Shown: one piece after another, positions 46,946 through 60,061 of the stretch
Position numbering within the stretch: the first letter of the stretch is position 1
Layout of the letters: each line of letters opens with the position of its first letter
Origin: Lineus longissimus
Lineage: Eukaryota > Nemertea > Pilidiophora > Heteronemertea > Lineidae
Direction of reading: 5' to 3'
Length of the DNA stretch: 64,000 nucleotides
Assembly: GCF_910592395.1 (NCBI RefSeq)
Contig: NC_088308.1
Span: forward strand, 4,712,001-4,776,000
Made by a program: the position numbers and the translations under genes
The notes under the pieces: generated by a model
Seen by the model: only the letters and a program-made list of their open reading frames with translations
What the model was told of the DNA's origin: nothing
Databases searched by the model: none

Positions 46946-49700
46946 AATAAGGCACCCCGCTGTCACCCCATGATCCGGCTGGGAGTAGCCTACAACCACA
47001 AGTGACACGCGCTGATGTCAATTTTGATCATAGTGACCTTATCAACTGCGCGCATCTCTCCGATCTAAAGATATCTATCTGACAATTTTGACGATTCAGA
47101 ATAATTTTCCTGTTATTGAAATTCCGCCTCATCAAATCCTGCCTTCCTGAAAGCGACATGACTTTGACAAGGAGCAGATATGAACCACTTAATCGCCAGC
47201 ATTTTATGAATCCCAACCAATTGAAATTTTTGTTCTGCGTATTACAATCCTGTCACTCGGATCGAGCAAATACTCAACCTTTGTGTTCAATGCATCACAC
47301 AAAGTGATTTTATTTTCATCGTATAGAAAACTGCGCATCTTTGCTACCGGGCAACGTGAATTTGGCAAGGTATTTTACCTTGGACAGGCAGGTCCTGCAG
47401 TACATGGTTAACATTTAATCTCATAAGGTTTGACAGTAGGAATTGAGTAGAAATTGGGAAGAACATAAAAAGTCCCTGAAGCCCCTTATTGCTACTCGCG
47501 ACTGGTGCATTCCGGTGTGATGTTTCTGAGAGTTTCCGTTTCCTACAGTTCCCCTAGAAACAACGAAATGAATCATGATAAAGTTTTCTCCCAAACTCGC
47601 ACCCATCAGTTTTCTGCGCTACTCTAACCTCTGGAATGGGCTACACCAAAAAAGTTTGGAAAAAAATTGTTATCACAATAATCAGTACCCGTATGTATTT
47701 CAGTCAATGTATTTCAGAATGAAGAACCCCACGGTTTTTCTGGCAGGTGACCTTGTAACTCATTTTCTTATTAGAAATAAACCGACTATGAAAAGCTATT
47801 CGAACACTTAACATGGCTTGACAAGCCTTGTTAGAGTTTGAGGAGGCGATCAGAGCCCGAACCCTTCAAAGCAACCTTGGCCACTATGACTCTTCATGAG
47901 AACTCCTAATGAAGGGAATCCAAAACTCATTACAACTGTTCTTGACATTTGCTTACGTGACTTAATAGCGTGGTAGACATACAATGTAAACTTGTGTAAC
48001 TTCTAGTGAGCGACAGATGTTGATATTCCAAAGCTCTCAACACTAGACATGCAAGATGCTCGACCCTTCCTTTCATGTCAACCATATCAATCTGTCAATA
48101 TCTAGAAATTGACGAAATTAAAATACAGCGCTAACTTGATAATGCATTCTACCTTCAGAAAGCATGTCTTCCTGTGATTGATATAGAGTACATTATGGCG
48201 CCAACTGTCCACTCGACCAAGAAAATCAATCTGAAATTAAATAATAACATCGTCAGAGAGTGAAACCGTTGCACGAGAAAAAGGAGGAAACATGAATGAC
48301 ACAACAAATGTAATTAAATTTACGTCTGCCTGCCATGGCCTTTATAGTTCGTCAACAGGTGTGCCGTCGCCAACAGTACTTTGAGCCCGTTGCTGATAAA
48401 ACAAAGTGCTATTTGAAAAGAAATGAGTTTTTTGAATAGAAATGAAATCGTCGAAATGAAACGAAATATTACATGTGTATCTGCAAAATGCACCCCTCGT
48501 CGGCTGCTTTGTGAGTCGGTATTTACACGATCCTTTCCATTAAGTTGAGTTTCGCCAGTGGCCATATTCAGCCCTCGAATTATACATCTATATGTTCGTT
48601 GAGTAAATCCATCATAAAACAATGCAACCATTTTGTTAGCTGAGAAATTAAATGCACTTCAGCTGTACAAAAAAAATATTACAAATTGGATTTATTCATA
48701 ATGTGGTGTCATTACATTGACGGGATACCAGCATACCTCTCTATTATGAATGAAATGGAGTTGGTATTTCATGATGTTGTCTGGTAACTCATTCCGTCCA
48801 TTAGCACGAATGGTTCACTCTGTAAACAAAGTTCCTTCATAATTCATTCATATGACCATTAGATACTTACGTACTAATATCTACTCTAAACAATTGAATA
48901 TCATATTGCTGGTATTCCTAAGTCCAAATCACTTCCTCTATCATGTAGCTTTGATAGGTCGTTCTCTGAGCCTTGTGTGGCCTTGTGTGTCAGAATATTA
49001 AGAAAAGAATCTATTAACTACTTTTATTCATCAAGCTACTAACCTACCCAATAGGTTCTTAGATGCATTCGGTTGAAGTAATTATCCGGTATCTCATGTG
49101 AAAACTTTTATGTAATCTGTGACTACAGTACGGATGGGATGATCATGTTGCTATTTGATTACCTTATCCTGAGGAGCCAGCCCAAGATCAACCTGATTAA
49201 ACCGACTCTTTCTTGACAGTTCCGATTTGATGTCAGATAGCCTTGCTGTTCATCGGTTCAGACAACACATTTTTTGTTACTTGCCTAAAGATATCATTCT
49301 GATCGCGCTGATTCTACCATTGAAAAAAAGCCGTGGCTTAAAACAAAGTTATCATTACTCAGAATATGCATACAAGTATATGGAGATCTGATTAAAATAC
49401 AACATGTCACTCAAACCAGAATTATATGAAAACCGAAGAAAATATCAAAGTGATCGTACGCTAGTAAAAGGTTAATCCATTTCATTGTACTATCGGTGGT
49501 AAACGACAGGAGATCTTTATTGGCTTCGCCAAGAAAAGTGATCAAATGTCCCCTGGCAAAGACACTCTTCTTCTCTTACCTTTGTCGAGTGGATTGATAT
49601 CCGATACAAAAGGCAATAGAAAGTCTTTCCTTCTGGTAAGACAATATGGCGTACCAAGTAGGGCCAGAACCACGGTAGCCGATCAGAGACCAAGTTGTTT

Positions 49701-49853
49701 TATTCGTACACGATATCGATCATGCATAACTGATTTGGGTTATCGCATTCGCAGTTAATCTGGCAAATGGAATGTCTGACGAGTGATTGTCGAAACAACT
49801 TTAAAAATAATCCCGACGATCAGTTATGCATGAGCGAAATTGCGTACGAATGA
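49701..49853. mobile_element. Foldback element family R3, copy 2, about 153 bp
   Basis: TATTCGTACACGATATCGAT then CATGCATAACTGAT at the left end is the inverse of ATCAGTTATGCATGAGCGAA then ATTGCGTACGAATGA at the right, with about 85% identity over 34 bp. The middle shares CATTCGCAGTTAATCTGGCA with the copy at 9.3 kb. Non-coding MITE-like element; no target duplication identified. Confidence 0.75.
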
Positions 49854-50435
49854 AAAAAATTGTCTTCAATCGGAGACCGTTCAACATTTTCCCGTTGAAC
49901 GGTATCAAGATAATGCACTCACGGAATTATTATAAAAAACAATATTTCGTAAAACCTATCAAATAAAAATCCAAGCAGTCGATCGTATCTATCAACATAT
50001 TTCCCGCGCCTGCAATCAATAATTGACTGTGACGTGACCTCAAAATTGAAATCGATATGCATTCATTGATTGGCGAAGGAATGAAATTTAATCACCACAT
50101 ATTACTTCGCTGAACATCGTTCGGTAATTATCGGGTGCCGACGAGAAGAAATCCGTTTGGTACCATCACCATTGAGACAGATCCAACAACCATGGCCGGA
50201 CCAAATCGATCAGTTTTTTTGGCTGAAAGGTATGCAACATCCATGCAATTGTGGATCCGCATACTGACTCAAAGTTGATATCCATCGAATCGTCGATAAG
50301 TTGTCAGTTTTTGACAGAGTGGTCAAGAACAATGGTTCAATCAATCATAGGCCAATAAATTCCTATCGAGCTAAAACCTCGTTCCCATGTGCCATGACAT
50401 CCGGAAAAAATAATCCTGCAACACCAGCTTCAATA

Positions 50436-50640
50436 GAGAAGTTCCCGGCGATTTTGATCCGAGAACGAGAAAGAGGTCATTTCTTGTCTATTGTTGGCCG
50501 TCATCAAGTCAAGTTGACTGTTTTGCATTATTCAATGCAATACTAGACATTAGACACACTGTTTCACTGCATTTCTGACAACATTTAACGCGATATCCGT
50601 GGTCTTTCTCGTTCTCGAATCGAAATCTGAACCTCTCCAT
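50436..50640. repeat. Inverted repeat R4, about 40-bp arms
   Basis: The left arm (50,436-50,479) contains ATTTTGATCCGAGAACGAGA then AAGA. The right arm (50,597-50,640) on the minus strand contains ATTTCGATTCGAGAACGAGA then AAGA. A third, single copy lies at 58,717-58,757. Translated, the right-arm copy and the third copy encode related peptides (ERFRFRFENEK and ERFTFRSENENE), so the repeat may derive from a coding sequence. Confidence 0.6.
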
Positions 50641-52050
50641 TGATTCGGCGTTATCATAGTTATTGGCAACAATCTTAAACGTCTGCAATGAGATCTCTCC
50701 TGTCGCAATTGTAAGCCAAGAGGCAGCTCCAGTCGATCGCATTAAAGATTTTTTTGTTGCTGTTGGTTGGAGTGCCATGGCGTTTCGTTAAGGCAATTAT
50801 GAAATGCCGCTCTCCAATAGCTTCATGTACTCGTATTAAAAAAGCTTGGGTCAAAAGGCGCGATTTTTGGATGGCTGCTTCGCGTCTTGCGATAGCTTGC
50901 TTAGTAATTGGGCTACACTTCGAACACTGGTTGATGTGTCTGTGAAATAGGAAGTAATAACAGCTGGTAATCTCGATTTCTTCCAAAGCTGGCGGTGCAA
51001 AAATAGCAGCTTTTGACATGCGAGGTGAATCCAGACGCCGTAGCACGGCCAACAACACGTTCGGACGCAGGGTTCCGAGACCAATGTGGGACCGTCTCAC
51101 GCGACATGATCGACACTGATCGCCGGTAATCTAGACTAGGGTGCGTGTTCGCCCCCAACCTGCTTTTAACAAGACGTTGCCAAGGCTAACAGCAGGACCA
51201 AATGATTGAAAGACTATCTTGGTCACAACACCTGGTTCGTGCAGATTTGAAACTAATAGTCCGTCATTGGAGTTTGACGATATCCAAATTGTGCAGGATA
51301 CACGGAGAATAGAAGCTTGTTCAATTCTGTCTGTAACATTCGTGCAAATCAAGATCACGGGAAACCATTACGCTACACGCCTTCAAGAAAAGGGGAATCA
51401 TTTTTTAACAAGGGCATTTTTGAAAATAGCTTCTAGTTAGATTTTATAGGCGTTTTCCATTATCGGATAATTAATTAACCTTTTGTGTTTTATTCTAAAT
51501 GACGAAAAAATACTTCTCTGTGCCTCCAAAGCTTTCATATTGGTAAGAACACTTCATTACTCGCCGGCAAATAATAGAGTCGTTCGATCCGTCACTCCTC
51601 GCACGCAAGCAATCCGTCATGCCACCACAACCAATTATCAAGCAGCAACTTAAGGACGTTCAGCGTGTTCATTATTCTAATTGACAATGAAATATATCAT
51701 TAGGTATAAGAATATTTTGAAAATGAAGACGTGGATGATAACTGAAATAATTGTGTAACTGTATCTGGAGCCGAAAATTTACCAAGTGAAACTATTTTCG
51801 TCCAAATATTTACAGGCCAAGCATATAGAGAGGTCAATTAAAATGTCTCAGATGGATGGACGAATGCATGTTTGCGTGTATACATGTAAGAGACTTGAAG
51901 TGACTCTCAAGGATATTTCAGGGAAACGTCACGATCTGTTCATACGCAGCACTACACTTGCTTTCGGATCGGTACCAATTAACTCCTGATTTGAGTGAAG
52001 CAACTGCATATTTGGGTGTCTTGCGCGAACACTATGAAGTCAGTTCTACA

Positions 52051-52105
52051 TGTTCCAAGAGTCGAACCCACACCCTTCGGGATAGAAGCCCAACACGCCC
52101 TGACT
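52051..52105 (-). repeat. tRNA-like fragment, probably from a tRNA-derived SINE
   Basis: The minus strand reads GCGTGTTGGGCTTCTATCCC then GAAGGGTGTGGGTTCGACTCT. This has an anticodon-arm-like TTGGG-CTTCTAT-CCCGA (anticodon TCT, Arg type) and a polymerase III box-B-like GGTTCGACTCT. The T stem does not pair well and no proper D arm or acceptor stem is present, so it is not a functional tRNA. Confidence 0.4.
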
Positions 52106-53174
52106 ACATGTATTACTCCACGAATTCCCTCACTCCCTCGTCAATCAGTGATTATAGCGAAAACATGATTGATGCAATCATTTTCCCTCGCAGCCTCTCT
52201 CCAATCCATAGTACACTTGTTATTAACTACTAACAGGTGATGCTGGTGGTTATTCGCCGCAACAAGCGCCTATAGCTTGTCTTAGTTAATCATTTCTGGA
52301 GAAAGATGCTTCGTTTGCACCTGCATAGTAACGAAGCAATCGGTTCCCTACATTGGTCTCTGTGGTCCTCATAGACGCTCAACTGAGAACTCGTACTCCT
52401 AAATTCAGCACATCATGTTGCCCTCCCAGAGTAGTGGCTATACAACGTACCGTGCACGGATGTATGGCAAACTACTGTGACTTTTGTCATTGAACCTTGA
52501 AAGTAAGGATATGACATTTGGTTTGATTACATTGACCCTACTTAATACCAGGCACGTGAGAAGCAATGAAAGCTATATTTAATTTGAAGAGAAACAGAAC
52601 CAATGAAAGAATAGCTTCGTCATTGTCAGTTTATGACTGTGTTTCAAATAAACGCTATCGGAATCTTAACCAGCATAAGCTTGGACAGGGTCCCAAACCA
52701 TGACTTTGATTTAATATCATTAGTTACATTGGTGACTTTGACAGGTCATGCACGTGATCAGAATATCTCATTCGCCAACACAATTGTTCTATTAAATCAT
52801 GAATAGGAAATCTCTATGGTCTTCAGTATGTTTGAACAATATGATCTGAGCGCTGAAGACATATTGTATCTCAGTAAAATTGTTAAACACAGTAGCAAGA
52901 ATTAATAAAGACTAGTCTTTATTAATTGTTGACAGTATACATGACGTGTGAAATCGTAAGATCTGTTCATTTCTAACTTCTGCTAAGTCATCATCTGTCG
53001 GTGAACAGTCATTCGAGAAGACAATACATGTTTGATTTCAAAATCTGTCTCTCATTAATTTTGAAGATGATATATCAAGAGACAATTTCCTAATTGGTTA
53101 GCGGTGAGGCGGCCCTTAAAGCAGCCAATCACAGATTTTAAGGGTTGTCATGTAGGATTACTAGGGGTTTTACG

Positions 53175-53222
53175 TCGTCTCCATATTTATGCTATCTTTA
53201 AGCTGGCATTAATATGGAGACG
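53175..53222. repeat. 17-bp stem hairpin
   Basis: CGTCTCCATATTTATGC and GCATTAATATGGAGACG pair with one mismatch around a 14-nt loop. The preceding 70 bp have a second self-similar pair, CCCTTAAAGCA and TTTTAAGGGTT. Confidence 0.7.
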
Positions 53223-53784
53223 TAAATTCTTTTTTTCAACGGATTAAAGTCTGTCATTTTAATTTAGATTAAAACGTGTAGAAAGACGAAATACGTAATT
53301 CCCCAGGTAGGTATGGACAGTTTGTATGTTCATGGCGAAATCAATTAGACCCGTAACAATCGTAACTGTCCAAGTTCGGAGGTCAAAAGCTCGAGTCAAG
53401 TCAACAAGATTTTAGTCCATATCCAATATAAACGACCATTAGCATCGCTATTTGTGATATTCAGAGTCAATATCGGATGACATGGTAACACTTTTCAATA
53501 CGAGGAGGCTAATACGTTTATCATGTCTCCTTCAGAAACACTATTAGAAAAGCAAGGTTATATCAAGTTACCGTTGGCAATTGTGTCGAGACTACCATCA
53601 AGGATTTATGATTGATCTTCAATGTAAAACATTGTAAAACACCTAGGTTACAACGAGCCACAGTTTACAGTGTGTAATGCACTATGCGACCGCTGTGTCT
53701 CGTTTTGGTTGGGCAAACATAACCGCTTGGGTTGGAGCAAGATACTTTGAGATGTTTTAGAATAGAAGTTGATGCCACACTGTC

Positions 53785-53885
53785 GGTATTGGTTGTCTCA
53801 ATAAACACTACATACTAACTTTCATTTCGCCGAAAACCTCGGCAGCCCCTCGGGTTTCACCTACATTTCAGCTCCACCCTTGCGG
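53785..53885. repeat. Dispersed repeat family R2, copy 2 (inner part inverted)
   Basis: It begins GGTATTGGTTGTCTCAATAA like 8,944. The modules CATTTCGCC and CATTTCAGCTCCACCCT occur as reverse complements of those in copy 1. Confidence 0.55.
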
Positions 53886-55904
53886 CAATTGTTAAGAAGA
53901 TAACGAATACATGTACTTCCAGTTCGGCATCAATCCGTTAAACATCAAAGTAAAAGTTAACAATTAATTCAGTCGGGATAGGTCTTCAGAAAACCATTTT
54001 CTAAAAGTGGTACCAAAAATACCATTGGCACGTTGGTGTTGACGTCTTTGAGGGTATGTTTATCAAATATCATCAGGAAGGTTGGGGTTAAAAAGATTGA
54101 AGTTCATTTGTGCTTGTTGTTGTCAACTCACGCTCAAATAAATGGGCTCCCATACGTTTATTAGCCAGGCAATACACTAGCCAGATGTGTGCAGTATGTC
54201 TATAGGCAATACCTTTGTAGTCAAAGGCTAAAAATTAAACAACACTATAGAAAGCCATAGAACTCCACTACAGAACACCAAAGAAATTCCTTTTTTATGG
54301 AGCAGTCCAACGCAGGGGATGCTGTGTAGTGTATTCCTAGTTAATAGCATAAACAACGTGGTAAGCAATGAGCATTTTCCTAATTCCTAAGTTACCATGA
54401 CTTCGGTGTAGGTAGTTTTAACCCCATACACTGACGGCCAACAGCATCAGAATCAATACCTCCCAAGACTTGCCAGTTTCGAGCAACAGCTATCGACGAA
54501 TCCTCCCCATGCGCAAGAATGTACTACAGCCACTTTTCAGCACGACAAATGCCTCAAATAAGGGTGGTCCATCCGCCATTAATTCGATAGGAATGCTCTT
54601 TCGCTGTTACTGTGGTGATTTCTACGTCTATGAGATAACCAGCTGGGTCATCGACGCGTAAAGAGATAGCTGGAATGTACTTCGATTCCGAATTATGTAG
54701 AAACGGGTTCAACGATGAAGTCGTACACATGTAGTACTATTTTTGCAAAGGTGGTTCAGTGCAAAACTGAAAGTACACACAGTTCTTGTAAGTTCAGTTT
54801 CAAATATGTTTTGATTTGACAGCAAATGTTCATTTTAAGCCTTTTTATAATATAAATTGATACCTCCCTGTCGGTCCATGGTTGCCTAATCAAAACCGCT
54901 TTGGTATTCTTCAAACGACGTCCAAATCTCTCGGCCAACGCCTCGGGTTTGCTCTGCATTTTGGTCTATCCTAGCGGTCTTGATCTGCTGGACTTGATCA
55001 AACAACCGAGGACCACCAACTCGCTCTTAAACAGAGTTGGATCAGACATTCAGGTACCAATCATACTACACTCCTCACGAAAGCGATGTCCAGTATTCAG
55101 ACCAGAGCCAGACAGAGCTACGATTGATCGGCAAGGAAATTACCTTTCTCGTGGATTTTGATTGAAACGAAAATGCGATTGCGATATTAAGACGGATCTG
55201 AAATTGCTGTGAGTTTCAAGACGCAATTGTTGTTACGAGCAATTAAGATAGATCGCCCGTATAGCCTCAACAATACGACATGTCACAGGAAATTGATGAA
55301 CCCGAGGTGTTTAATCGGGCCGACGGGAGATTGAACAATTGGCATCGTGTTGCTGAATATCGTACATGGGGATCATGGGATATCAGCCATCTTCGTAAGT
55401 GGCTACATGTATATGTCGAGGACGACTACAACCTTCCAGAGCAATGATGCCCGGGAATAATGCATTGGATATTCAGCAGGTGATGATGGAGGTGATGGAA
55501 AGTGTTAACCAATCTTAAAAGGGGAGTCTCTAACGCTGGAAGCCGAAGACTAGGCTGATTGCATGACGGTTTAGGGTCGGATAGTTTTAAATGTCCACTA
55601 GATGTTCATTTAAAAGCCCTTACTAGCCCTTATCCAAGGGTCATTGAACAAGCCCTTACCCCGAGCTCTTAGACTTGGCCCTTTATACCTTAGATGTTCT
55701 AGATATGCTCTTCATGTCTAAAATATGTCCCCGTGTGTTGCTTCTTTGCTGCATTCTGCGTGATAAGACCAACTAGCCAAATACGAATATACCATGCCAA
55801 AGCTTAATGATCTACGATTGTGGTAGCCTAGCACGATCGCTTACTTCCCTTTTACAGTAAGAGTTATACCTAATGAAGCGAATTAGTATGTATACAGAGA
55901 CGAA

Positions 55905-55920
55905 GGGGGGGGGGGGGGGG
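55905..55920. repeat. Poly-G run (16 G)
   Basis: Uninterrupted G16 in gene-free DNA. Confidence 0.95.
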
Positions 55921-58142
55921 TCACTAGCAGGCCATTTCAATGAAAGTACGGTACAAATTTTGGCCTTACAAAGCAACAGCAGAAGATTGGGCTTCCAACA
56001 TGGGTAAAACACGTCTCATACCTCTAATACTCAACCCCAAGGCGGAAGTTATTTCGCGCCTGTTGGGAAAGAATTCGTAACAACCTTAAGTGCTTGACAT
56101 CGCCAGAACAGATGCGCTGCTGCTGATGATGGACATGTAAATTCTTCTTGGCTTTTAACAAGGTAGTGGCTTGAATTTCACTTTCCTATTCTCTGCTAGC
56201 AAGACCAGCCGGGAATGTTTTTTTTGAAACCGTACCGTTGTAGTTTATGGAGTCAGACTGTCAGGGACAGAGTCAGGATTGTTGTTTACTAGCATGATAT
56301 CAATAGTCCTGTGGAGATAAGGGGATCATGTTATGAACTGGAAGGCCAGAAAAGGCCAGAAAAATATTCATCTCAGAAATCTTTATACGTTTTCATGTCG
56401 ATTTATAGTTTGTCTCTTTGTTCCATGATAAATGGCATGCAAATACTCGTGCAATTGGTCTATAAACACACGTCAAAACACATTCCAGGCATGTCATCAG
56501 TGTCTGAAAGGTGAAGTTATATTATTTTTTTATACTGTGACCTTTTTTGGCCCTCCCTTGCACGTTATGGTGTCATATACAGCAGATCAAAGATTTGAGA
56601 CAATCTTTCCATGATCTGACCACTTTTCCTATACTTGAATTGACCAATCAATAGAAAGTTACCATGCAGAGCTTGTTCAGTATCTATTTCCATTCATGGC
56701 TTTTTCGTTATCAAATAATTCATTCGATTGTTGCTTATAGACCGTAGTCTGCTGTGCGACTCTGTCAAAGACAGTTAAATGCCCTACCTTCCTATTAGTT
56801 TTGCAGTATATACACGAAGTACGTATTATCCTGTATTCATGCAGTAAACATTAACCTTACCTGTTACGTTCTTTCTAAAAAAAGGCTAAAACATTCGATG
56901 CCATGCTCTCAGTTTCATTTATTTTCCTACCACAAAAACCGCTCCAATGACTTGTTTGATGGTCTGACCAGATGTCTCACAATTCATGCTGAAGCTATCT
57001 TTAATTAGACAAGCATGATCATATATCAGTGACTTTTTGCGGTTTGCCCATCAATTGTAGTTCGGGTTTGACCTTTGGCAACCTTCATATTATCTATTCC
57101 TTCTGCTTACATTTTCAAGCCAGCACATCGTGAATTGCTTGTCCTTGTGAATCGTAGTCAAAAGCGTTAGCTGGAGATATCTGATCTATCACTTGACATT
57201 AACATTAATACCATACTTTCTGCTTGAAATTAAGCCTCTTATCTTCAATTTTTTATCCAAGATCTTTCCTTTTAGTGATATCGCTGTATGACTACAACCT
57301 GTCGCTTAACAACAATGCTGAGACTATACATTATACATGTATTATAAATCATCATAACCGGTCCCAGACAGCATCATATTATATGCCATCATTTACATGT
57401 AAGTGTGTATATATCATAAACCTGTCCATTATCATTAAGCACACACATTGAGGTATATGAGAAGAATCACGTTACCTTTCTCTCCCATTAAGTTAACGTA
57501 GCCATAATGGTGACTCCGGTCATATCATGTCCTTCCTCACTTACGCGAGATTTTCCGGTCAGGAAGGAAAACCACTTCCGGTTTTCAGCCCCTATAGTAC
57601 AATATCAAATATCAGATTACATTGGCTGTCATAAGAACATGAAACAGAGCTGAACAGAGGAAACGAGTGCTGGCTGTACCGCGGGGACACACGAGACAAG
57701 CCGTTTCGGATGACATCAAGACATCGGGGATGAAACCGACCCCACCAAAGCGGGTTTCAAGACCAATAAACAAGTGTTATAGATATGACGACCATGTAAT
57801 GTATACTCTTAAAGGAAAAGTTTTGATCATTTCTGTACTCTAGAAAAAAGAACACCAACAACTTTTACAAGTTTATTAATTAACAATATTTCGGCTAATA
57901 TGTTGAAGCTGGATTAAGCAACGGGAATGAGAAATAACAGCCGTGTATAAATAAATGTGGTAATCCTATTCATAAAATGGTAACGTGTAACTTTCGAACA
58001 GCTGAGGAAGAAGATAATGCTACCTTTGATCAAGGGGAGCATTTTCTGAACCACACACCACACGTTGTTTTTTTCTCGTAACAATCGATGTTCTGTACGT
58101 CTGTTCTTCAGAACAAGCCATGTCGAAGCTGCACGAGAAGCA

Positions 58143-58278
58143 CACTCATAAAAATAAAGGTTTTAGCGTTTTTGAAAAACCTTTAAAGGGATATTGGTGT
58201 TGCTGAAAAACCTTTAAAGGGATATTGGTGTTGCTGAAAAACCTTTAATGCTTTACAAAAACCTTTATTCTAAGAGTG
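58143..58278. mobile_element. MITE family M1, copy B, with internal tandem repeat
   Basis: The left end CACTCATAAAAATAAAGGTT is the inverse of the right end ACCTTTATTCTAAGAGTG. The interior carries the 32-bp unit GAAAAACCTTTAAAGGGATA then TTGGTGTTGCT twice in tandem, followed by a third partial start. Non-coding. Confidence 0.85.
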
Positions 58279-58716
58279 CATGTTAACCTCTGCACTTTTA
58301 AAACAATGGGGTTTGTAAGTGAAGGAGTAAAGTATACTTGGCTTTACTAACAGGGTGACTTCGTTGCCGGGGACAGATAGGTAGAACCATGTACACACCA
58401 GTGACAGGTTGGTCGGTAAGCGACACCCGGCCAAGGTGATGACACGTTCATCCACTCTAACATACTTGAGAGGTATGATGGAGGTGTGTCTGGCCGTCAG
58501 CCGCGTCCTTTAGATCCTTGTTAGATAGTCCAAAGAGATCATTGTTACGGGTAAACACCATTATCGCATTAGGGCATAATATTTCGTGTATTTAGTTACC
58601 AGATCGGTTGGCGGAAGAAATAGATTGAAAGGGAAAGGATTGCCCCCGGCCTGCTTCTTCGACGTTCATGCAAATTCATTTTTAAAAGAGATTCGTCGAG
58701 CCACCGGTAAATCAGT

Positions 58717-58757
58717 CGAGAGGTTCACATTTCGATCCGAGAACGAAAATGAAAACG
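58717..58757 (+). repeat. Single copy of repeat R4
   Basis: CGAGAGGTTCACATTTCGAT then CCGAGAACGAAAATG matches the arms of the inverted repeat at 50.4-50.6 kb. A following GTCTTCGAGTCAAGTTGATT also resembles sequence after the left arm there. Confidence 0.55.
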
Positions 58758-59818
58758 AGATGGTTTAGGGACGTCTTCGAGTCAAGTTGATTATTTTGAA
58801 TTTGTTTCTAGGTATTACATATACCACCCCCCTGGTGTACCGACATATTAATCAATGAGCGATTCAGGCTGCCAGCAATTTCTTTCGTTGGCTGCGCCAT
58901 TCCATGTGGACCTCATGTGATCGTGACCATGATTGCTGTCCCTTCAGAGAGGAATCGTAACAAATTGCAATGTCATAAGTTTGCGTGTTCGTCGTAATCA
59001 AGTGACGATCTTCAGATTCTATCTTGTCGTTGTCAAAAGTATTAAACCACGTACAAAAGCAATGGCGCTAATTGCTGACAAATAACAGTTCAAAGTGCAG
59101 ATTACCTCGGCAATAACGCGTATTAATTGATTTCTTGATGAACAGTTCGTAGGCAATGATTCCGAATCTTGTCTATTTCCGAGTAATTTGAATGCATTAG
59201 TTTGAAGCAATCCTGCAATTGAAATGGTACATGCCGGAATATCACAAACATTACGATGTGATTCCGTGTGATTTGTTAATAAAATTAGATCAAAACGTTG
59301 CTTTGGTATTCTTTTTCTTACGCCGCAACTCGGAAGAGCCAGCTTGAGGGATGATCGCTTTCCGCGGCATTCGCCAAAGGGAAGCCGTGTTGTCCAGTTG
59401 CAATATATTGCAATATATCACAATTTCATTACACCTTTTCTGTTCTATATAACCTATAGCTATCAGTAGACTATTCACTTCGTCGATGTATGTTTAAAGT
59501 TCAGCTGTTTGGCTGCAACAGTTCATTTCTTAGAGCGTCGGACTGTAACTGAATTATCGTTTTTTCTGACTTTGACGTTACCACTATCGACCAGTTTATT
59601 CGATTCTCTGTAAGGCGATCGTCAACGGATTAAAGAAAAAGAGCAAAGGGTATTAGGCGAAAGCGTGATCGAGTCACGATACATGTAATTGGAGCCTACA
59701 CAGAGTGGTGAGCGAAAACCTTTATTGATTGACTGAAGATACCCGATAGAGCTTGCGTGATCAAGATGATAGCTTGATTCAAAAGGACCTTTTAGAAAAA
59801 CAAAGACTACTATTAGTA

Positions 59819-60061
59819 AACAGATGTGAACTGACATTAAACAGAAGAGACAAGGAAATCTAGTTACTGGACTGGTGAAGTGTCAATTGCTAACAGGTTT
59901 ACCGTCAAGTAAGAATATACAGTTAACCATTGCCAGAGAAAGATAAACAGAAATGAACTGACTATAAACAGATAAGACAAGGAAATCGAGTTACTGGTGA
60001 AGTGTCAATTAAACAGGTTCACCGTCAAGTAAGAATATACCAGTGCCATTGCCAGAGAAAT
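59819..60061. repeat. Imperfect tandem duplication, unit about 125 bp
   Basis: Unit 1 (59,819-59,945) and unit 2 (59,946-about 60,061) share AGACAAGGAAATC, GTTACTGG, TGGTGAAGTGTCAATT, ACCGTCAAGTAAGAATATAC and CATTGCCAGAGAAA. Unit 2 has small deletions. No open frame is conserved. Confidence 0.9.

Noticed and set aside
50675-51158. Overlapping minus-strand frames up to 141 codons in three phases
   Set aside because: All three phases are open over the same somewhat G+C-richer segment, which points to composition, not a gene; part of it borders repeat R4.
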